A stretch of DNA of 64,000 nucleotides from Hippasteria phrygiana (Eukaryota; Echinodermata; Asteroidea; Valvatida; Goniasteridae). The stretch's first letter is position 1. Each line of letters begins with the position of its first letter. The notes beneath the pieces were generated by a model. The model saw nothing but the letters and a program-made list of their open reading frames with translations. It searched no databases and was not told the origin of the DNA. The stretch covers positions 1,612,001-1,676,000 of the forward strand of contig JAZGUH010000271.1 of NCBI GenBank assembly GCA_037893225.1, written 5' to 3'. Below, one piece after another: positions 25,537 through 39,676 of the stretch. A program made the position numbers and the translations under genes.

Positions 25537-28500
25537 ATGCGGGAATGCAGACAAATCAGTTCGAAAAACTTACTCGCTTATCTCGGCCATCATTCGGCTG
25601 AACGTGGGTCTAAGGAGCTGAAGATTAGTCTGGATGTTGCTGAGGAGTTACTCTTTCCAACAGTATCAAGACTGTGCGCAATTTCGTTCAACATCAGGTC
25701 GAAAAACGCAGTAATTTGGGGCCCAAGTTGTTGTGTTGGGGTCTCGGCTAGTCCATTGTATAGCGTGTGCAGTATTGCGGGAATGCAGAACAATCAGTTC
25801 GAAAAACTTACTCGCTTATCTCGGCCATCGTTCGGCTGAACGTGGGTCTGAAGGAGCTGGAAATTGGTCTTGATTTTGCAGAGGAGTCACTCTTTTCAAC
25901 AGTATAAAGATTGTGCGCAATTTCATTCAACATCAGGTCGAACAACGCAGTCATTTGGGGCCCAAGTTGCGTGGTGGGGGTGTCGGCTAGTCCATTGTAT
26001 AGCGTGTGCAGTTATGCGGGAATGCAGACAAATCAGTTCGAAAAACGTACTCGCTTATCTCGGCCATCATTCGGCTGAACGTGGGTCTGAGGAGCTGAAG
26101 ATTGGTCTGGATGTAGCTGAGGAGTCACGCTTTCCAACAGTATCAAGACTGTGCGCAATTTCGTTCAACATCAGGTCGAAAAACGCAGTCATTTGGGGCC
26201 CAAGTTGCGTGGTGGGGGTCTCGGCTAGTCCATTGTATAGCGTGTGCAGTTATGCGGGAATGCAGAAAAATCAGTTCGAAAAACCTACTTGCTTATCTCT
26301 GCCATCGTTCGGCTGAACGTGGGTCTGAGGAGCTGAAGATTGGTCTGCATGTTGCTGAGGAGTCACTCTTTTCAACAGTATCAAGATTGTGCGCAATTTC
26401 GTTCAACATCAGGTCGAAAAACGCAGTCATTTGGGGCTCAAGTTGCGTGGTGGGGGTCTCGGCTAGTTCATTGTATAGCGTGTGCAGTTATGCGGGAATG
26501 CAGACAAATCAGTTCGAAAAACTTACTCGCTTATCTCGGCCATCATTCGGCTGAACGTGGGTCTAAGGAGCTGAAGATTAGTCTGGATGTTGCTGAGGAG
26601 TTACTCTTTCCAACAGTATCAAGACTGTGCGCAATTTCGTTCAACATCAGGTCGAAAAACGCAGTAATTTGGGGCCCAAGTTGTTGTGTTGGGGTCTCGG
26701 CTAGTCCATTGTATAGCGTGTGCAGTATTGCGGGAATGCAGAACAATCAGTTCGAAAAACTTACTCGCTTATCTCGGCCATCGTTCGGCTGAACGTGGGT
26801 CTGAAGGAGCTGGAAATTGGTCTTGATTTTGCTGAGGAGTCACTCTTTTCAACAGTATAAAGATTGTGCGCAATTTCATTCAAGATCAGGTCGAACAACG
26901 CAGTCATTTGGGGCCCAAGTTGCGTGGTGGGGGTCTCGGCTAGTCCATTGTATAGCGTGTGCAGTAATGCGGGAATGCAGAAAATTCAGTTCGAAAAACG
27001 TACTCGCTTATCTCGGCCATCGTTCGGCTGAACGTGGGTCTGAGGAGCTGAAGATTGGTCTGGATGTTGCTAAGGAGTCACTCTTTTCAACAGTATCAAG
27101 ATTGTGCGCAATTTCGTTCAACATCAGGTCGAAAAACGCACTCATTTGGGGCCCAAGTTGTTGTGTTGGGGGTCTCGGCTAGTCCATTGTATAGCGTGTG
27201 CAGTAATGCGGGAATGCAGAAAAATCAGTTCGAAAAACTTACTCGCTTATCTCCGACATCGTTCGGCTGAACGTGGGTCTGAGGAGCTGAAGATTGGTCT
27301 GGATGTTGCTGAGGAGTCACTCTTTTCAACAGTATCAAGATTGTGCGCAATTTCGTTCAACATCAGGTCGAAAAACGCAGTCATTTGGGGCCCAAGTTGC
27401 GTGGTGGGGGTCTCGGCTAGTCCATTGTATAGCGTGTGCAGTTATGCGGGAATGCAGAAAAATCAGTTCGAAAAACTTACACGCTTATCTCGGCCATCGT
27501 TCGGCTGAACGTGGGTCTGAGGAGCTGGAAATTGGTCTGGATTTTGCTGAAGAGTCACTCTTTTCAACAGTATAAAGATTGTGCGCTATTTCATTCAACA
27601 TGAGGTCGAACAACGCAGTCATTTGGGGCCCAAGTTGCGTGGTGGGGGTTTCGGCTAGTCCATTGTATAGCGTGGGCAGTTATGCGGGAATGCAGAAAAA
27701 TCAGTTCGAAAAGCGTACTCGCTTATCTCGGCCATCATTCGGCTGAACGTGGGTCTGAGGAGCTGAAGATTGGTCTGGATGTAGCTGAGGAGTCACGCTT
27801 TCCAACAGTATCAAGATTGTGCGCAATTTCGTTCAACATCAGGTCGAAAAACACAGTCATTTGAGGCCCAAGTTGCGTGTTGGGGGTCTCGGCTGGTCCA
27901 TTGTATAGCGTGTGCAGTAATGCGGGAATGCAGACAAATCAGTTCGAAAAACGTACTCGCTTATCTCGGCCATCGTTCGGCTGAACGTGGGTCTGAGGAG
28001 CTGAAGATTGGTCTGGATGTTGCTAAGGAGTCACTCTTTTCAACAGTATCAAGATTGTGCGCAATTTCGTTCAACATCAGGTCGAAAAACGCACTCATTT
28101 GGGGCCCAAGTTGTTGTGTTGGGGGTCTCGGCTAGTCCATTGTATAGCGTGTGCAGTAATGCGGGAATGCAGAAAAATCAGTTCGAAAAACTTACTCGCT
28201 TATCTCGGACATCGTTCGGCTGAACGTTGGTCTGAGGAGCTGAAGATTGGTCTGGATGTTGCTGAGGAGTCACTCTTTTCAACAGTATCAAGATTGTGCG
28301 CAATTTCGTTCAACATCAGGTCGAAAAACGCAGTCATTTGGGGCCCAAGTTGCGTGGTGGGGGTCTCGGCTAGTCCATTGTATAGCGTGTGCAGTTATGC
28401 GGGAATGCAGAAAAATCAGTTCGAAAAACTTACACGCTTATCTCGGCCATCGTTCGGCTGAACGTGGGTCTGAGGAGCTGGAAATTGGTCTGGATTTTGC

Positions 28501-29824
28501 TGAAGAGTCACTCTTTTCAACAGTATAAAGATTGTGCGCTATTTCATTCAACATGAGGTCGAACAACGCAGTCATTTGGGGCCCAAGTTGCGTGGTGGGG
28601 GTTTCGGCTAGTCCATTGTATAGCGTGGGCAGTTATGCGGGAATGCAGAAAAATCAGTTCGAAAAGCGTACTCGCTTATCTCGGCCATCATTCGGCTGAA
28701 CGTGGGTCTGAGGAGCTGAAGATTGGTCTGGATGTAGCTGAGGAGTCACGCTTTCCAACAGTATCAAGATTGTGCGCAATTTCGTTCAACATCAGGTCGA
28801 AAAACGCAGTCATTTGGGGCCCAAGTTGCGTGGTGGGGGTCTCGGCTAGTCCATTGTATAGCGTGTGCAGTTATGCGGGAATGCAGAAAAATCAGTTCGA
28901 AAAACCTACTTGCTTATCTCGGCCATCGTTCGGCTGAACGTGGGTCTGAGGAGCTGAAGATTGGTCTGCATGTTGCTGAGGAGTCACTCTTTTCAACAGT
29001 ATCAAGATTGTGCGCAATTTCGTTCAACATCAGGTCGAAAAACGCAGTCATTTGGGGCTCAAGTTGCGTGGTGGGGGTCTCGGCTAGTTCATTGTATAGC
29101 GTGTGCAGTTATGCGGGAATGCAGACAAATCAGTTCGAAAAACGTACTCGCTTATCTCGGCCATCATTCGGCTGAACGTGGGTCTGAGGAGCTGAAGATT
29201 GGTCTGGATGTTGCTGAGGAGTCACGCTTTCCAACAGTATCAAGACTGTGTGCAATTTCGTTCAACATCAGGTCGAAAAACGCAGTCATTTGGGGCCCAA
29301 GTTGCGTGGTGGGGTCTCGGCTAGTCCATTGTATAGCGTGTGCAGTTATGCGGAAATGCAGACAAATCAGTTCGAAAAACTTACTTGCTTATCTCGGCCA
29401 TCGTTCGGCTGAACGTGGGTCTGAGGAGCTGAAGATCGGTCTGCATGTTGCTGAGGAGTCACTCTTTTCAACAGTATCAAGATTGTGCGCAATTTCGTTC
29501 AACATCAGGTCGAAAAACGCAGCAATTTGGGGCCCAAGTTGTTGTGTTGGGGGTCTCGGCTAGTCCATTGTATAGCGTGTGCAGTTATGCGGGAATGCAG
29601 AAAAATCAGTTCGAAAAACTTACTCGCTTATCTCGGCCATCATTCGGCTGAACGTGGGTCTGAGGAGCTGAAGATTGGTCTTGATGTAGCTGAGGAGTCA
29701 CGCTTTCCAACAGTATCAATATTGTGCGCAATTTCGTTCAACATCAGGTCGAAAAGCGCACTCATTTGGGGCCCAAGTTGCGTGGTGGGGGTCTCGGCTA
29801 GTCCATTGTATAGCGTGTGCAGTT
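25537..29824 (+). repeat. 4,288-bp higher-order block, copy 2
   Basis: Follows the previous block in the same order, then carries two extra monomers near its end, making it about 4,288 bp (18 monomers) before the order restarts at 29,825. The inner 953-bp 4-mer is present twice (27,055 and 28,008). Confidence 0.88.
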
Positions 29825-32800
29825 ATGCGGGAATGCAGACAAATCAGTTCGAAAAACTTACTCGCTTATCTCGGCCATCATTCGGCTGAACGTGGGTCTA
29901 AGGAGCTGAAGATTAGTCTGGATGTTGCTGAGGAGTTACTCTTTCCAACAGTATCAAGACTGTGCGCAATTTCGTTCAACATCAGGTCGAAAAACGCAGT
30001 AATTTGGGGCCCAAGTTGTTGTGTTGGGGTCTCGGCTAGTCCATTGTATAGCGTGTGCAGTATTGCGGGAATGCAGAACAATCAGTTCGAAAAACTTACT
30101 CGCTTATCTCGGCCATCGTTCGGCTGAACGTGGGTCTGAAGGAGCTGGAAATTGGTCTTGATTTTGCAGAGGAGTCACTCTTTTCAACAGTATAAAGATT
30201 GTGCGCAATTTCATTCAACATCAGGTCGAACAACGCAGTCATTTGGGGCCCAAGTTGCGTGGTGGGGGTGTCGGCTAGTCCATTGTATAGCGTGTGCAGT
30301 TATGCGGGAATGCAGACAAATCAGTTCGAAAAACGTACTCGCTTATCTCGGCCATCATTCGGCTGAACGTGGGTCTGAGGAGCTGAAGATTGGTCTGGAT
30401 GTAGCTGAGGAGTCACGCTTTCCAACAGTATCAAGACTGTGCGCAATTTCGTTCAACATCAGGTCGAAAAACGCAGTCATTTGGGGCCCAAGTTGCGTGG
30501 TGGGGGTCTCGGCTAGTCCATTGTATAGCGTGTGCAGTTATGCGGGAATGCAGAAAAATCAGTTCGAAAAACCTACTTGCTTATCTCTGCCATCGTTCGG
30601 CTGAACGTGGGTCTGAGGAGCTGAAGATTGGTCTGCATGTTGCTGAGGAGTCACTCTTTTCAACAGTATCAAGATTGTGCGCAATTTCGTTCAACATCAG
30701 GTCGAAAAACGCAGTCATTTGGGGCTCAAGTTGCGTGGTGGGGGTCTCGGCTAGTTCATTGTATAGCGTGTGCAGTTATGCGGGAATGCAGACAAATCAG
30801 TTCGAAAAACTTACTCGCTTATCTCGGCCATCATTCGGCTGAACGTGGGTCTAAGGAGCTGAAGATTAGTCTGGATGTTGCTGAGGAGTTACTCTTTCCA
30901 ACAGTATCAAGACTGTGCGCAATTTCGTTCAACATCAGGTCGAAAAACGCAGTAATTTGGGGCCCAAGTTGTTGTGTTGGGGTCTCGGCTAGTCCATTGT
31001 ATAGCGTGTGCAGTATTGCGGGAAAGCAGAACAATCAGTTCGAAAAACTTACTCGCTTATCTCGGCCATCGTTCGGCTGAACGTGGGTCTGAAGGAGCTG
31101 GAAATTGGTCTTGATTTTGCTGAGGAGTCACTCTTTTCAACAGTATAAAGATTGTGCGCAATTTCATTCAACATCAGGTCGAACAACGCAGTCATTTGGG
31201 GCCCAAGTTGCGTGGTGGGGGTGTCGGCTAGTCCATTGTATAGCGTGTGCAGTTATGCGGGAATGCAGACAAATCAGTTCGAAAAACGTACTCGCTTATC
31301 TCGGCCATCATTCGGCTGAACGTGGGTCTGAGGAGCTGAAGATTGGTCTGGATGTAGCTGAGGAGTCACGCTTTCCAACAGTATCAAGATTGTGCGCAAT
31401 TTCGTTCAACATCAAGTCGAAAAGCGCACTCATTTGGGCCCCAAGTTGCGTGGTGGGGGTCTCAGCTAGTCCATTGTATAGCGTGTGCAGTTATGCGGGA
31501 ATGCAGACAAATCAGTTCGAAAAACTTACTCGCTTATCTCGGCCATCATTCGGCTGAACGTGGGTTTAAGGAGCTGAAGAATAGTCTGGATGTTGCTGAG
31601 GAGTTACGCTTTCCAACAGTATCAAGATTGTGCGCAATTTCGTTCAACATCAGGTCGAAAAACGCAGTCATTTGGGGCCCAAGTTGCGTGTTGGGGGTCT
31701 CGGCTGGTCCATTGTATAGCGTGTGCAGTAATGCGGGAATGCAGAAAATTCAGTTCGAAAAACGTACTCGCTTATCTCGGCCATCGTTCGGCTGAACGTG
31801 GGTCTGAGGAGCTGAAGATTGGTCTGGATGTTGCTAAGGAGTCACTCTTTTCAACAGTATCAAGATTGTGCGCAATTTCGTTCAACATCAGGTCGAAAAA
31901 CGCACTCATTTGGGGCCCAAGTTGTTGTGTTGGGGGTCTCGGCTAGTCCATTGTATAGCGTGTGCAGTAATGCGGGAATGCAGAAAAATCAGTTCGAAAA
32001 ACTTACTCGCTTATCTCCGACATCGTTCGGCTGAACGTGGGTCTGAGGAGCTGAAGATTGGTCTGGATGTTGCTGAGGAGTCACTCTTTTCAACAGTATC
32101 AAGATTGTGCGCAATTTCGTTCAACATCAGGTCGAAAAACGCAGTCATTTGGGGCCCAAGTTGCGTGGTGGGGGTCTCGGCTAGTCCATTGTATAGCGTG
32201 TGCAGTTATGCGGGAATGCAGAAAAATCAGTTCGAAAAACTTACACGCTTATCTCGGCCATCGTTCGGCTGAACGTGGGTCTGAGGAGCTGGAAATTGGT
32301 CTGGATTTTGCTGAAGAGTCACTCTTTTCAACAGTATAAAGATTGTGCGCTATTTCATTCAACATGAGGTCGAACAACGCAGTCATTTGGGGCCCAAGTT
32401 GCGTGGTGGGGGTTTCGGCTAGTCCATTGTATAGCGTGGGCAGTTATGCGGGAATGCAGAAAAATCAGTTCGAAAAGCGTACTCGCTTATCTCGGCCATC
32501 ATTCGGCTGAACGTGGGTCTGAGGAGCTGAAGATTGGTCTGGATGTAGCTGAGGAGTCACGCTTTCCAACAGTATCAAGATTGTGCGCAATTTCGTTCAA
32601 CATCAGGTCGAAAAACACAGTCATTTGAGGCCCAAGTTGCGTGTTGGGGGTCTCGGCTGGTCCATTGTATAGCGTGTGCAGTAATGCGGGAATGCAGACA
32701 AATCAGTTCGAAAAACGTACTCGCTTATCTCGGCCATCGTTCGGCTGAACGTGGGTCTGAGGAGCTGAAGATTGGTCTGGATGTTGCTAAGGAGTCACTC

Positions 32801-34072
32801 TTTTCAACAGTATCAAGATTGTGCGCAATTTCGTTCAACATCAGGTCGAAAAACGCACTCATTTGGGGCCCAAGTTGTTGTGTTGGGGGTCTCGGCTAGT
32901 CCATTGTATAGCGTGTGCAGTAATGCGGGAATGCAGAAAAATCAGTTCGAAAAACTTACTCGCTTATCTCGGACATCGTTCGGCTGAACGTTGGTCTGAG
33001 GAGCTGAAGATTGGTCTGGATGTTGCTGAGGAGTCACTCTTTTCAACAGTATCAAGATTGTGCGCAATTTCGTTCAACATCAGGTCGAAAAACGCAGTCA
33101 TTTGGGGCCCAAGTTGCGTGGTGGGGGTCTCGGCTAGTCCATTGTATAGCGTGTGCAGTTATACGGGAATGCAGAAAAATCAGTTCGAAAAACTTACACG
33201 CTTATCTCGGCCATCGTTCGGCTGAACGTGGGTCTGAGGAGCTGGAAATTGGTCTGGATTTTGCTGAAAAGTCACTCTTTTCAACAGTATAAAGATTGTG
33301 CGCTATTTCATTCAACATGAGGTCGAACAACGCAGTCATTTGGGGCCCAAGTTGCGTGGTGGGGGTTTCGGCTAGTCCATTGTATAGCGTGGGCAGTTAT
33401 GCGGGAATGCAGAAAAATCAGTTCGAAAAGCGTACTCGCTTATCTCGGCCATCATTCGGCTGAACGTGGGTCTGAGGAGCTGAAGATTGGTCTGGATGTA
33501 GCTGAGGAGTCACGCTTTCCAACAGTATCAAGATTGTGCGCAATTTCGTTCAACATCAGGTCGAAAAACACAGTCATTTGAGGCCCAAGTTGCGTGTTGG
33601 GGGTCTCGGCTGGTCCATTGTATAGCGTGTGCAGTAATGCGGGAATGCAGACAAATCAGTTCGAAAAACGTACTCGCTTATCTCGGCCATCGTTCGGCTG
33701 AACGTGGGTCTGAGGAGCTGAAGATTGGTCTGGATGTTGCTAAGGAGTCACTCTTTTCAACAGTATCAAGATTGTGCGCAATTTCGTTCAACATCAGGTC
33801 GAAAAACGCACTCATTTGGGGCCCAAGTTGTTGTGTTGGGGGTCTCGGCTAGTCCATTGTATAGCGTGTGCAGTAATGCGGGAATGCAGAAAAATCAGTT
33901 CGAAAAACTTACTCGCTTATCTCGGACATCGTTCGGCTGAACGTTGGTCTGAGGAGCTGAAGATTGGTCTGGATGTTGCTGAGGAGTCACTCTTTTCAAC
34001 AGTATCAAGATTGTGCGCAATTTCGTTCAACATCAGGTCGAAAAACGCAGTCATTTGGGGCCCAAGTTGCGT
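29825..34072 (+). repeat. Higher-order block, copy 3, with expanded 953-bp 4-mer
   Basis: Restarts the order at +4,288 bp from copy 2. After the 31,144 tataaag monomer it diverges, with a rare atcaagtcgaaaag near 31,410. It then enters the inner 953-bp 4-mer, which starts at 31,819, 32,772 and 33,725, one more start than in copies 1 and 2. The third repeat breaks at a shortened G run near 34,074. Confidence 0.85.
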
Positions 34073-35609
34073 GGTGGGGTCTCGGCTAGTCCATTGTATA
34101 GCGAGTGCAGTTATTCGGGAATGCATACAAATCAGTTCGAAAAACTTACTTGCTTATCTCGGCCATCGTTCGGCTGAACGTGGGTCTGAGGAGCTGAAGA
34201 TTGGTCTGCATGTTGCTGAGGAGTCACTCTTGTCAACAGTATCAAGATTGTGCGCAATTTCGTTCAACATCAGGTCGAAAAACGCAGTCATTTGGGGCTC
34301 AAGTTGCGTGGTGGGGGTCTCGGCTAGTCCATTGTATAGCGTGTGCAGTTATGCGGGAATGCAGACAAATCAGTTCGAAAAGCTTACTCGCTTATCTCGG
34401 CCATCATTCGGGTGAACGTGGGTCTAAGGAGCTGAAGATTTGTCTGGATGTTGCTGAGGAGTCACGCTTTCCAACAGTATCAAGACTGTGCGCAATTTCG
34501 TTCAACATCAGGTCGAAAAACGCAGTCATTTGGGGCCCAAGTTGGGTGTTGGGGGTCTCGGCTGGTCCATTGTATAGCGTGTGCAGTAATGCGGGAATGC
34601 AGAAAAATCAGTTAGAAAAACTTACTCGCTTATCTCGGCCATCATTCGGCTGAACGTGGGTCTAAGGAGCTGAAGATTAGTCTGGATGTTGCTGAGGAGT
34701 TACGCTTTCCAACAGTATCAAGACTGTGCGCAATTTCGTTCAACATCAGGTCGAAAAACGCAGTCATTTGGGGCCCAAGTTGTTGTGTTGGGGGTGTCGG
34801 CTAGTCCATTGTATAGCGTGTGCAGTAATGCGGGAATGCAGAAAAATCAGTTCGAAAAACTTACTTGCTTACCTCGGCCATCATTCGGCTGAACGTGGGT
34901 CTGAGGAGCTAAAGATTGGTCTGGATGTTGCTGAGGAGTCACTCTTTTCAACAGTATCAAGATTGTGCGCAATTTCGTTCAACATCAGGTCGAAAAACGC
35001 AGTCATTTGGGGCCCAAGTTGCGTGTTGGGGGTCTCGGCTGGTCCATTGTATAGCGTGTGCAGTAATGCGGGAATGCAGAAAATTCAGTTCGAAAAACGT
35101 ACTCGCTTATCTCGGCCATCGTTCGGCTGAACGTGGGTCTGAGGAGCTGAAGATTGGTCTGGATGTTGCTAAGGAGTCACTCTTTTCAACAGTATCAAGA
35201 TTGTGCGCAATTTCGTTCAACATCAGGTCGAAAAACGCAGTCATTTGGGGCACAAGTTGTTGTGTTGGGGGTCTCGGCTAGTCCATTGTATAGCGTGTGC
35301 AGTAATGCGGGAATGCAGAAAAATCAGTTCGAAAAACTTACTCGCTTATCTCGGCCATCGTTCGGCTGAACGTGGGTCTGAGGAGCTGGAAATTGGTCTG
35401 GATTTTGCTGAAGAGTCACTCTTTTCAACAGTATAAAGATTGTGCGCTATTTCATTCAACATGAGGTCGAACAACGCAGTCATTTGGGGCCCAAGTTGCG
35501 TGGTGGGGGTTTCGGCTAGTCCATTGTATAGCGTGGGCAGTTATGCGGGAATGCAGACAAATCAGTTCGAAAAACGTACTCGCTTATCTCGGCCATCGTT
35601 CGGCTGAAC
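34073..35609 (+). repeat. Mixed monomers between blocks
   Basis: About six and a half monomers that join the previous block to the 7-mer below. It includes a gagtgcagttattcgg unit near 34,103, an aagctt-bearing unit near 34,380, a cagttagaaaaac unit near 34,610 and the tataaag subtype at 35,432. Confidence 0.75.
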
Positions 35610-37275
35610 GTGGGTCTGAGAAGCTGGAGATTGGTCTGGATGTTGCTGAGGAGTCACTTTTTTCAACAGTATCAAGATTGTGCGCAATTTTGTTCAACAT
35701 CAGGTCGAAAAACGCAGTCATTTGGGGCTCAAGTTGCGTGTTGGGGGTCTCGGCTAGTTCATTGTATAGCGTGTGCAGTTATGCGGGAATGCAGACAAAT
35801 CAGTTCGAAAAACGTACTCGCTTATCTCGGCCATCATTCGGCTGAACGTGGGTCTGAGAAGCTGAAGATTGGTCTGGATGTTGCTGAGGAGTCACGCTTT
35901 CCAACAGTATCAAGACTGTGCGCAATTTCGTTCAACATCAGGTCGAAAAACGCAGTCATTTGGGGCCCAAGTTGCGTGGTGGGGTCTCGGCTAGTCCATT
36001 GTATAGCGAGTGCAGTTATTCGGGAATGCATACAAATCAGTTCGAAAAACTTACTTGCTTATCTCGGCCATCGTTCGGCTGAACGTGGGTCTGAGGAGCT
36101 GAAGATTGGTCTGCATGTTGCTGAGGAGTCACTCTTGTCAACAGTATCAAGATTGTGCGCAATTTCGTTCAACATCATGTCGAAAAACGCAGTCATTTGG
36201 GGCCCAAGTTGGGTGTTGGGGGTCTCGGCTGGTCCATTGTATAGCGTGTGCAGTAATGCGGGAATGCAGAAAAATCAGTTAGAAAAACTTACTCGCTTAT
36301 CTCGGCCATCATTCGGCTGAACGTGGGTCTAAGGTGCTGAAGATTAGTCTGGATGTTGCTGAGGAGTTACGCTTTCCAACAGTATCAAGACTGTGCGCAA
36401 TTTCGTTCAACATCAGGTCGAAAAACGCAGTCATTTGGGGCCCAAGTTGCGTGTTGGGAGTCTCGGCTGGTCCACTGTATAGCGTGTGCAGTAATGCGGG
36501 AATGCAGAAAAATCAGTTCGAAAAACGTACTCGCTTATCTCGGCCATCGTTCGGCTGAACGTGGGTCTGAGGAGCTGAAGATTGGTCTGGATGTTGCTCA
36601 GGAGTCACTCTTTTCAACAGTATCAAGATTGTGCGCAATTTCGTTCAACATCAGGTCGAAAAACGCAGTCATTTGGGGCACAAGTTGTTGTGTTGGGGGT
36701 CTCGGCTAGTCCATTGTATAGCGTGTGCAGTAATGCGGGAATGCAGAAAAATCAGTTCGAAAAACTTACTCGCTTATCTCGGCCATCGTTCGGCTGAACG
36801 TGGGTCTGAGGAGCTGGAAATTGGTCTGGATTTTGCTGAAGAGTCACTCTTTTCAACAGTATAAAGATTGTGCGCTATTTCATTCAACATGAGGTCGAAC
36901 AACGCAGTCATTTGGGGCCCAAGTTGCGTGGTGGGGGTTTCGGCTAGTCCATTGTATAGCGTGGGCAGTTATGCGGGAATGCAGAAAAATCAGTTCGAAA
37001 AGCGTACTCGCTTATCTCGGCCATCATTCGGCTGAACGTGGGTCTGAGGAGCTGAAGATTGGTCTGGATGTAGCTGAGGAGTCACGCTTTCCAACAGTAT
37101 CAAGATTGTGCGCAATTTCGTTCAACATCAGGTCGAAAAACACAGTCATTTGAGGCCCAAGTTGCGTGTTGGGGGTCTCGGCTGGTCCATTGTATAGCGT
37201 GTGCAGTAATGCGGGAATGCAGACAAATCAGTTCGAAAAACGTACTCGCTTATCTCGGCCATCGTTCGGCTGAAC
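35610..37275 (+). repeat. 7-mer repeat (1,666 bp)
   Basis: The monomer order from 35,610 recurs at 37,276 (offset 1,666 = 7 x 238). It holds cacttttttcaac, a 237-bp unit and a gagtgcagttattcgg unit. A private aacatcatgtcg occurs near 36,175 and tataaag at 36,860. Confidence 0.8.
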
Positions 37276-38485
37276 GTGGGTCTGAGAAGCTGGAGATTGG
37301 TCTGGATGTTGCTGAGGAGTCACTTTTTTCAACAGTATCAAGATTGTGCGCAATTTTGTTCAACATCAGGTCGAAAAACGCAGTCATTTGGGGCTCAAGT
37401 TGCGTGTTGGGGGTCTCGGCTAGTTCATTGTATAGCGTGTGCAGTTATGCGGGAATGCAGACAAATCAGTTCGAAAAACGTACTCGCTTATCTCGGCCAT
37501 CATTCGGCTGAACGTGGGTCTGAGAAGCTGAAGATTGGTCTGGATGTTGCTGAGGAGTCACGCTTTCCAACAGTATCAAGACTGTGCGCAATTTCGTTCA
37601 ACATCAGGTCGAAAAACGCAGTCATTTGGGGCCCAAGTTGCGTGGTGGGGTCTCGGCTAGTCCATTGTATAGCGAGTGCAGTTATTCGGGAATGCATACA
37701 AATCAGTTCGAAAAACTTACTTGCTTATCTCGGCCATCGTTCGGCTGAACGTGGGTCTGAGGAGCTGAAGATTGGTCTGCATGTTGCTGAGGAGTCACTC
37801 TTGTCAACAGTATCAAGATTGTGCGCAATTTCGTTCAACATCAGGTCGAAAAACGCAGTCATTTGGGGCTCAAGTTGCGTGGTGGGGGTCTCGGCTAGTC
37901 CATTGTATAGCGTGTGCAGTTATGCGGGAATGCAGACAAATCAGTTCGAAAAGCTTACTCGCTTATCTCGGCCATCATTCGGGTGAACGTGGGTCTAAGG
38001 AGCTGAAGATTTGTCTGGATGTTGCTGAGGAGTCACGCTTTCCAACAGTATCAAGACTGTGCGCAATTTCGTTCAACATCAGGTCGAAAAACGCAGTCAT
38101 TTGGGGCCCAAGTTGGGTGTTGGGGGTCTCGGCTGGTCCATTGTATAGCGTGTGCAGTAATGCGGGAATGCAGAAAAATCAGTTAGAAAAACTTACTCGC
38201 TTATCTCGGCCATCATTCGGCTGAACGTGGGTCTAAGGAGCTGAAGATTAGTCTGGATGTTGCTGAGGAGTTACGCTTTCCAACAGTATCAAGACTGTGC
38301 GCAATTTCGTTCAACATCAGGTCGAAAAACGCAGTCATTTGGGGCCCAAGTTGCGTGTTGGGAGTCTCGGCTGGTCCACTGTATAGCGTGTGCAGTAATG
38401 CGGGAATGCAGAAAAATCAGTTCGAAAAACTTACTCGCTTATCTCGGCCATCGTTCGGCTGAACGTGGGTCTGAGGAGCTAAAGA
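37276..38485 (+). repeat. 7-mer repeat, second (partial) copy
   Basis: Repeats the order of 35,610 onward, but includes the aagctt monomer (near 37,949) and cagttagaaaaac (near 38,180), which the previous copy has partly lost by deletion. It leads into the 5-mer block. Confidence 0.7.
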
Positions 38486-39676
38486 TTGGTCTGGATGTTG
38501 CTGAGGAGTCACTCTTTTCAACAGTATCAAGATTGTGCGCAATTTCGTTCAACATCAGGTCGAAAAACGCAGTCATTTGGGGCCCAAGTTGCGTGTTGGG
38601 GGTCTCGGCTGGTCCATTGTATAGCGTGTGCAGTAATGCGGGAATGCAGAAAATTCAGTTCGAAAAACGTACTCGCTTATCTCGGCCATCGTTCGGCTGA
38701 ACGTGGGTCTGAGGAGCTGAAGATTGGTCTGGATGTTGCTAAGGAGTCACTCTTTTCAACAGTATCAAGATTGTGCGCAATTTCGTTCAACATCAGGTCG
38801 AAAAACGCAGTCATTTGGGGCCCAAGTTGTTGTGTTGGGGGTCTCGGCTAGTCCATTGTATAGCGTGTGCAGTAATGCGGGAATGCAGAAAAATCAGTTC
38901 GAAAAACTTACTCGCTTATCTCGGACATCGTTCGGCTGAACGTGGGTCTGAGGAGCTGAAGATTGGTCTGGATGTTGCTGAGGAGTCACTCTTTTCAACA
39001 GTATCAAGATTGTGCGCAATTTCGTTCAACATCAGGTCGAAAAACGCAGTCATTTGGGGCCCAAGTTGCGTGGTGGGGGTCTCGGCTAGTCCATTGTATA
39101 GCGTGTGCAGTTATGCGGGAATGCAGAAAAATCAGTTCGAAAAACTTACTCGCTTATCTCGGCCATCGTTCGGCTGAACGTGGGTCTGAGGAGCTGGAAA
39201 TTGGTCTGGATTTTGCTGAAGAGTCACTCTTTTCAACAGTATAAAGATTGTGCGCTATTTCATTCAACATGAGGTCGAACAACGCAGTCATTTGGGGCCC
39301 AAGTTGCGTGGTGGGGGTTTTGGCTAGTCCATTGTATAGCGTGGGCAGTTATGCGGGAATGCAGAAAAATCAGTTCGAAAAGCGTACTCGCTTATCTCGG
39401 CCATCATTCGGCTGAACGTGGGTCTGAGGAGCTGAAGATTGGTCTGGATGTTGCTGAGGAGTTACGCTTTCCAACAGTATCAAGACTGTGCGCAATTTCG
39501 TTCAACATCAGGTCGAAAAACGCAGTCATTTGGGGCCCAAGTTGCGTGTTGGGAGTCTCGGCTGGTCCACTGTATAGCGTGTGCAGTAATGCGGGAATGC
39601 AGAAAAATCAGTTCGAAAAACTTACTCGCTTATCTCGGCCATCGTTCGGCTGAACGTGGGTCTGAGGAGCTAAAGA
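38486..39676 (+). repeat. 5-mer tandem repeat, copy 1 (1,191 bp)
   Basis: Five monomers repeated directly at 39,677 (offset 1,191). Shared markers are ctcggacatcg near 38,921 and gggggttttggctag near 39,313, with tataaag at 39,240. Confidence 0.85.
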